Source: Rhabdornis inornatus (taxonomy: Eukaryota > Chordata > Aves > Passeriformes > Rhabdornithidae). From it: a stretch of DNA of 64,000 nt. Each line of letters starts with the position of its first letter. The first letter of the stretch is position 1. Shown piece by piece: positions 61,001 through 64,000 of this stretch. The position numbers were made by a program, and so were the translations under genes. The notes under the pieces are model-generated. The model saw nothing but the letters and a program-made list of their open reading frames with translations, made no database searches and was not told the origin of the DNA. Location of the stretch: NCBI GenBank assembly GCA_013397075.1, contig VWZS01002873.1:201624-265623 (forward strand), in the 5' to 3' direction.

Positions 61001-63949
61001 TGGAAAAGCAAACACAGTCCTTAGTGCTACAGCACATCACACACACCAAGACACCCCAAGATTGTTGCCATCTGCCATCCCTGCAACAGTACATCCCTGT
61101 CCCCAGCAGCAGTGGCAGTACAGACAGACACAAGCACAAGACCCCTCAGAGGGCAGCTTACCAGGGAGGGATCAGCATCCTTGGCCAGACTGATCCCTGT
61201 CACACTCAAGTCTGTGGTGGCTGTGGACAGACAGGAAGGAACAAGTCACACCACCATCCACATCTCTACCCCTGGTGATAGCAGCACAGTTGGCACACAC
61301 ATTGGCACAGTCAATACCACCAAGGTCTCACAATGTCAACAGTGCTACAATACAAGGCTGGCCTCCACCTTATGATGGGACTTACCCACCTCTCTGCGAG
61401 CTGCACCATCCAGCCCTACTCTGTTGACTCATCCCCTCCTGTCCATCCCACCCACAGAGGCTCAGCACAATGCCCTCTCTACCTCTTCCCCTACCGTTCA
61501 GACTTTGTGCAGAGACAGCAACCTTTTCCTGTCCATAGAGGCCCCTGGAAACTCACCCAGGAACTGCAGAGTGCTCCTCAACACCTGGTACCCACTCATC
61601 ATCTTGACAATCTTGCGCTTCATCAGCAGGTAGGCAACAAGCATGGAGACCATGAAGCCACTGAAGCACCCCAAGCCCTGTGAAAAGAGGTACCACAAGC
61701 CCATGGCAACACACAAGTTAGGATGGGGCCTCCATGAAACCCTGACACAGCTCAAAGCAAAGCCACAAGCCACCACCCCACCCATCAAAGCACCACCCTT
61801 CTGCCCTAGGAAGAAGAGCAGGCCAAAGGCAGGTTAGCCAGGTAAGCAGACCCCACCCTGGAACAGGACATACCTTGCTGAGCTGCCGCTGGTTCAGCCA
61901 AACTTTGAGGAGGGCCAGGCCATCTTTCATGCCTGGGAAGTCCGTGGCTGCGTTAGACAAGAAATGCAGGTGGGAGAGCATCACTGTGTCACAGAGGATG
62001 GAGTTGTTGTAGTGTGGGGTCGGGGGCTCAGTGGCTCCTGTGTGGGGAGATGAGAGCTTGTTGGACCCAAGCACCAACTGCCTGCCCACAGAAAAGGGCT
62101 GCAGTGAACCCACCCACAGGCACTGCGGGCAGTCTCTGCCTGAAACAAACAGCCCCATGCTCTCCCAGCCCCAGGCTGTACCTTCTTTGGGGGTGCTCTG
62201 CTCCATGAACCAGGCGGTCCGGACGTTGTTCTTGCTAGGATAGAAGCGGCTGGGTTTGAAGAGACCAGAGGCGGGACAAGCATGGAGTCGGACAGTGACC
62301 ATCTTCTCATCCTTGCCTGTAAGCACACGAGGGGAGATGTACAGGAGGAAGAGACGTCAGAGATTAAACTGGGGAAACATGGAGCATCCCCAGCCTGGGC
62401 AAAGGTTAAAGCTCCTCCCCAGAAAAGTTCCACAGCAGTAGAAATCATCTCAGAGCAGAGTGACCACATCCCAGAGCCAGTGATGACCTTGAGGTCACAC
62501 AGGTCATGCCCCAGTCCCACCTTCCTCCCCACTGCCCAGCTTGGCACCCCTTGCCATGCCACATCTGTCCCAGACCCCAGCCCACTATCTCCTGAGGGCT
62601 GTGGGAACAAGCAGCACTTGGCAGCCCATGCAAACCACATCATCTCATCAGGGAAGAGACAGACTGCACACAGGTTCCTGGGGAAGGCAGGAGGACAGTG
62701 GGGAACAGGGCTGGAGAGAGCAGGAAGGAAGAGCAGTGCTGGATACAGGTGTATTTTGTGGGGTTTACAGTGAGGCCAAGCCTGGAGACCCCAGCCAAGC
62801 TGCAGAGGAGGACTGGGAAGGGGAAAGGCCCTGAGGACTAGAGTCTGGGTGAAGAGAGAAAACAGCGGAGAAGCAGACAAAATTTATCACCGATAGTGAT
62901 GGCAGCCCCAGACTGATCCCTCTCCAAATGGCCGTTAAACCCTAACCCTCCACCCAACACCAGTACCCAGCCACACCCCACAGCAGAGCAAGGCTCAAGT
63001 GCCACCTTGCGGCCTCAGGAGCAGGATGGGCTTCAGATGGTTGCTGTTCATGTAGGCAAACTTCACACTGCCAAAGAGCTTCTCCTTGGACAAATGCTGG
63101 GCAATGTGGGACAAGTACAGGGCTCTCTTCCGATGGTAGCGCTGATTCAGGTTATCTTTGTCCTGAAAGATTTCCTGGGAAGAGAGGGACAAGACAATGC
63201 CACCTCACCTGCCTGCCAGCTTCAATTCAGCCTGAGGCACCCCACCACCCACAGCTCTCCCTGGCCCCACAGGCAGCCCTCTCTCAGCCCCAAGGAGTCC
63301 AAGCTGGTCAGAAGCTTGCTGCTGGCTCACCAGGCTCCAGGACTGCAGGAGACAAGAGCAGTCACGCAGCCAAACAGGGTGTGCTTGGTCTCAAGCTTTT
63401 CTTACAAGGAAGTCTGGGCAGTAAGGGGAGATTACCAGCCTCCAAACATCTCCCTCCCTGAAACAGTCTTAGGAGCTGGGGTAGAAGTGCAATTGGGTAC
63501 AAAAGAGATGGCCTGCATCTCCCTGGCAATGTTCAGTCCAGTCAGAGAAAGGAAGATCCTGATGAGGAACTAAGATCAAACAGCTGCAAGCTCTGATAGA
63601 GCAAGAGGCCAGACCACACTCTCCAGCTCCTTGCAGGAATCACCCTGCATACCCAGATTCTGTAACCTCATAAGGAACGGAGTGGGCAGGGCAGGGGTCA
63701 TGGAGAACAGGAGAGGACAGGGCTCTGGCAGGCCCCAAGCCGTTTAGGAGGTGTCATGACCAGACTCACCCGTGGCATGGTCACTGCAATGTCCACGTTG
63801 ATCTCTGGCCTAACACAGGTGCCCAGCAGGTAACTACCCACCACCTTTAGCTCAGCTGGGGGCACAAAGTGGAACCTTCCCTTGACGTTGAATGGCACTT
63901 GCAGGAACGGGACCTTCACATCCTTGGAAAGCCAGGCCTGGTCAGTGAG
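39896..63949 (-). CDS. NOL6: NOL6 (Nrap/Utp22 homologue), 23 coding exons, N-terminus outside the window
   Basis: Nucleolar protein 6 is part of the SSU processome and the animal counterpart of yeast Utp22, which works with Rrp7 in early 18S pre-rRNA processing and small-subunit assembly in the nucleolus. Twenty-three exons, all with AG acceptors and GT donors and matching phases, join without frameshift or stop into 3060 bases: 1019 residues and TGA. By comparison with human NOL6 from memory (1146 residues), about 127 N-terminal residues lie beyond the right edge. Visible landmarks are GSYLLGTCVRP (residues 38-48) in the first Nrap domain, LLMTPKPM near 333, CYDD-like SYDDLS near 538, FDWKNNPL near 783, FRPPLDFYDVL near 873 and VPNVEAILEDF near the end. 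In Utp22 the fold resembles poly(A) polymerase/CCA-adding enzymes without known catalysis. The gene looks functional. Confidence 0.96.
41128..41229 (-). CDS. NOL6: NOL6 exon v, residues 937-970
   Basis: 102 bases, phase 0 to 0. It reads ALFFYDKHGGEVIAVLW and FQPQPFK. The acceptor is ctgcccag and the donor GTGAGT. Confidence 0.95.
41230..49243 (-). other. NOL6: NOL6 intron u/v, about 8.0 kb
   Basis: The intron accounts for a third of the gene span in the window. No gene, CR1 copy or LTR was recognised in it. It contains a three-copy short repeat of 'aagtatcta' type at 43600-43650. Why it is so long is not visible. Confidence 0.85.
43600..43650. repeat. Short imperfect tandem repeat
   Basis: About three copies of a 16-18-base unit built on 'ttaagtatcta' and 'cattg', inside the long NOL6 intron. 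Confidence 0.75.
49244..49441 (-). CDS. NOL6: NOL6 exon u, residues 871-936
   Basis: 198 bases, phase 0 to 0, the longest exon in the window. It reads MVFRPPLDFYDVLIHLNP and DYDPVQLYLQELR. The acceptor is ccctgcag and the donor GTAAGC. Confidence 0.95.
50387..50437. repeat. Perfect 16-bp inverted repeat, 19-base loop, in a NOL6 intron
   Basis: AATATTTCTCATGGCC (50387-50402) is exactly complementary to GGCCATGAGAAATATT (50422-50437). It lies in the intron between exons t and u. The stem is shorter than in usual pre-miRNAs. Confidence 0.9.
51498..51587 (-). CDS. NOL6: NOL6 exon t, residues 841-870
   Basis: 90 bases, phase 0 to 0. It reads ILQRLVLLASESQRAL and EQLMDPLSDQDVK. The acceptor is tccccag and the donor GTAAAC. 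Confidence 0.93.
51747..51871 (-). CDS. NOL6: NOL6 exon s, residues 799-840
   Basis: 125 bases, phase 1 to 0. It reads DCAEIKNKFVAARSRLPVMF and SMWTREHPSAQ. The acceptor is tccccag and the donor GTGAGC. Confidence 0.93.
52768..52865 (-). CDS. NOL6: NOL6 exon r, residues 766-799
   Basis: 98 bases, phase 2 to 1. It reads SPQVGFLRFLNLLATFDW then KNNPLIVNLN. The acceptor is cctgcag and the donor GTGAGC. Confidence 0.94.
54027..54179 (-). CDS. NOL6: NOL6 exon q, residues 715-766
   Basis: 153 bases, phase 2 to 2. It reads LQQQHPVFGSTSRLAKRW and FLHPAPFTPP. The acceptor is ctcacag and the donor GTGAGG. Confidence 0.93.
54586..54749 (-). CDS. NOL6: NOL6 exon p, residues 661-715
   Basis: 164 bases, phase 0 to 2. 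It reads DGYVFRLQVAYHREPLILKE and ends LTSSLHG across the junction. The acceptor is ctctcag and the donor GTAGGT. Confidence 0.94.
54980..55134 (-). CDS. NOL6: NOL6 exon o, residues 609-660
   Basis: 155 bases, phase 1 to 0. It reads ICHMEGSGQWPQDK and LAELLRQQHQL, ending HTDVYK. The acceptor is cccccag and the donor GTAGGG. Confidence 0.94.
55355..55466 (-). CDS. NOL6: NOL6 exon n, residues 572-609
   Basis: 112 bases, phase 0 to 1. It reads VFPPIPVKPIYSFHNR and EEKPCPAYITPLK. The acceptor is ctttcag and the donor GTAAGT. Confidence 0.93.
55739..55879 (-). CDS. NOL6: NOL6 exon m, residues 525-571
   Basis: 141 bases, phase 0 to 0. It reads CSYDDLSRKLW and LPLTVTAVQGVHPALRYTD. The acceptor is tctgcag and the donor GTGAGT. 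Confidence 0.94.
55880..58116 (-). other. NOL6: NOL6 intron l/m, 2.2 kb
   Basis: Second longest intron of the gene inside the window. Open frames in it (for example 56323-56859, +, 178 codons) show no known domain and are read as chance. Confidence 0.8.
58117..58192 (-). CDS. NOL6: NOL6 exon l, residues 499-524
   Basis: 76 bases, phase 2 to 0. It reads HADIPESSICYTGALLES. The acceptor is acgtag and the donor GTATGA. Confidence 0.92.
58906..59054 (-). CDS. NOL6: NOL6 exon k, residues 450-499
   Basis: 149 bases, phase 0 to 2. It reads FRTFWGEKSELRRFQDG and EAVVWEAS, the conserved block that couples Nrap domains. The acceptor is cccacag and the donor CT|GTAAGT. Confidence 0.94.
59203..59325 (-). 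CDS. NOL6: NOL6 exon j, residues 409-449
   Basis: 123 bases, phase 0 to 0. It reads EPPKHKDVGPLTFGLLF and ends QADHPE. The acceptor is tcccacag and the donor GTGAGG. Confidence 0.93.
59727..59904 (-). CDS. NOL6: NOL6 exon i, residues 349-408
   Basis: 178 bases, phase 2 to 0. It reads LKHVSKLQGTCKKMQL and RGGNYVAAALPFIVSLL. The acceptor is ctgtag and the donor GTAATG. It ends SLPQIPE. Confidence 0.93.
60269..60384 (-). CDS. NOL6: NOL6 exon h, residues 311-349
   Basis: 116 bases, phase 0 to 2. It reads VQFEAKRSMEILDDR and LLMTPKPMLRTFDHVF. The donor CA|GTGAGT was chosen because it keeps phase with the next exon. Confidence 0.92.
60898..60999 (-). CDS. NOL6: NOL6 exon g, residues 277-310
   Basis: 102 bases, phase 0 to 0. 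It reads DDFHQAFEVVFVDPSG and NLCADMTASKYHQ. The acceptor is ttttccag and the donor GTACTG. Confidence 0.93.
61162..61220 (-). CDS. NOL6: NOL6 exon f, residues 257-276
   Basis: A 59-base exon, phase 1 to 0, reading TTDLSVTGISLAKDADPSL. The acceptor is tccacag and the donor GTAAGC. It is the shortest exon here, identified by its match to the human text and by phase. Confidence 0.9.
61557..61677 (-). CDS. NOL6: NOL6 exon e, residues 217-257
   Basis: 121 bases, phase 0 to 1. It reads GFMVSMLVAYLL and MMSGYQVLRSTLQFL. The acceptor is ttcacag and the donor GTGAGT. Confidence 0.93.
61874..62037 (-). CDS. NOL6: NOL6 exon d, residues 162-216
   Basis: 164 bases, phase 1 to 0. It reads ATEPPTPHYN and GLALLKVWLNQRQLSK. 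The acceptor is cacacag and the donor GTATGT. Confidence 0.93.
62182..62316 (-). CDS. NOL6: NOL6 exon c, residues 117-162
   Basis: 135 bases, phase 1 to 1. The text GKDEKMVTVRLHACP and PSKNNVRTAW is strongly NOL6-like. The acceptor is ttacag and the donor GTACAG. Confidence 0.92.
63006..63174 (-). CDS. NOL6: NOL6 exon b, residues 61-117
   Basis: 169 bases, phase 0 to 1. It begins EIFQDKD after cttcccag and ends LLLRPQ plus one base before GTGGCA. It continues the first Nrap domain. Confidence 0.93.
63770..63949 (-). CDS. NOL6: NOL6 exon a (first in window), residues 1-60
   Basis: 180 bases, phase 0 to 0. The acceptor is gttcccag before CTCACTGAC (LTD) and the donor is GTGAGT after MPR. It holds the core of the first Nrap domain with GSYLLGT and the INVD acidic patch. 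A nucleotidyltransferase-like Gly-Ser and Asp arrangement remains, but Utp22-type proteins are not known to be catalytic. Confidence 0.93.
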
Positions 63950-64000
63950 CTGGGAACAGACAGGACACACAAAATGCTCTGAGCATCAATAGCAGCAGAT

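Noticed and set aside
61981..62880. 299-codon minus-strand open frame
   Set aside because: It runs through NOL6 exons c and d and their introns in the wrong frame for NOL6, so it is not a gene.
1..64000. CRISPR arrays, operons, prokaryotic genes, rRNA or tRNA genes
   Set aside because: No regularly spaced repeats, no dense collinear open frames and no cloverleaf with tRNA box motifs were seen. The spliced gene and CR1 copies mark a vertebrate genome.

Overview
The window is vertebrate nuclear DNA, almost certainly from a bird and plausibly a songbird. Several CR1 retrotransposon copies carry the avian-type 3' tail. An ERVL-type solo LTR of the kind common in bird genomes is present. The one recognisable gene is a spliced animal gene with GT-AG introns. 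There is no sign of bacterial genes, operons, CRISPR arrays or rRNA.

Positions 1-18.4 kb: no supportable gene. I see CR1 fragments, a short tandem duplication and otherwise unannotated single-copy-looking DNA. Positions 18.4-27.5 kb: a nested pair of LTR elements. An ERVL-type solo LTR (18433-27535, 5-bp CCCCC target duplication) is split by a complete-looking class I type endogenous retrovirus in + orientation (19432-27426). The provirus has a 4-bp GGGT target duplication, paired LTRs, a primer-binding site and a polypurine tract. Between its LTRs it is progressively stripped of G and enriched in A while C is kept. This is the strand-specific mark of massive G-to-A hypermutation of retroviral cDNA, as made by APOBEC-family deaminases. 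Its coding regions are destroyed. A 685-bp block beside a single N is repeated exactly and is probably an assembly error.

Positions 27.5-39.9 kb: intergenic, with further CR1 copies, an LTR-like fragment and a perfect 18-bp hairpin. Positions 39.9-63.95 kb: the minus-strand gene NOL6 (Nrap, the animal counterpart of yeast Utp22), an SSU-processome protein needed for 18S rRNA maturation. I place 23 coding exons that splice in frame into 1019 residues plus a stop. About 127 N-terminal residues (by comparison with human NOL6 recalled from memory), the promoter and the 5' UTR lie beyond the right edge. One intron near the 3' end is about 8 kb.

The genes do not form a system. The most interesting object is the hypermutated provirus, a fossil of host cytidine-deaminase attack on a retrovirus. 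All homology calls are by eye and memory; no database search was run.
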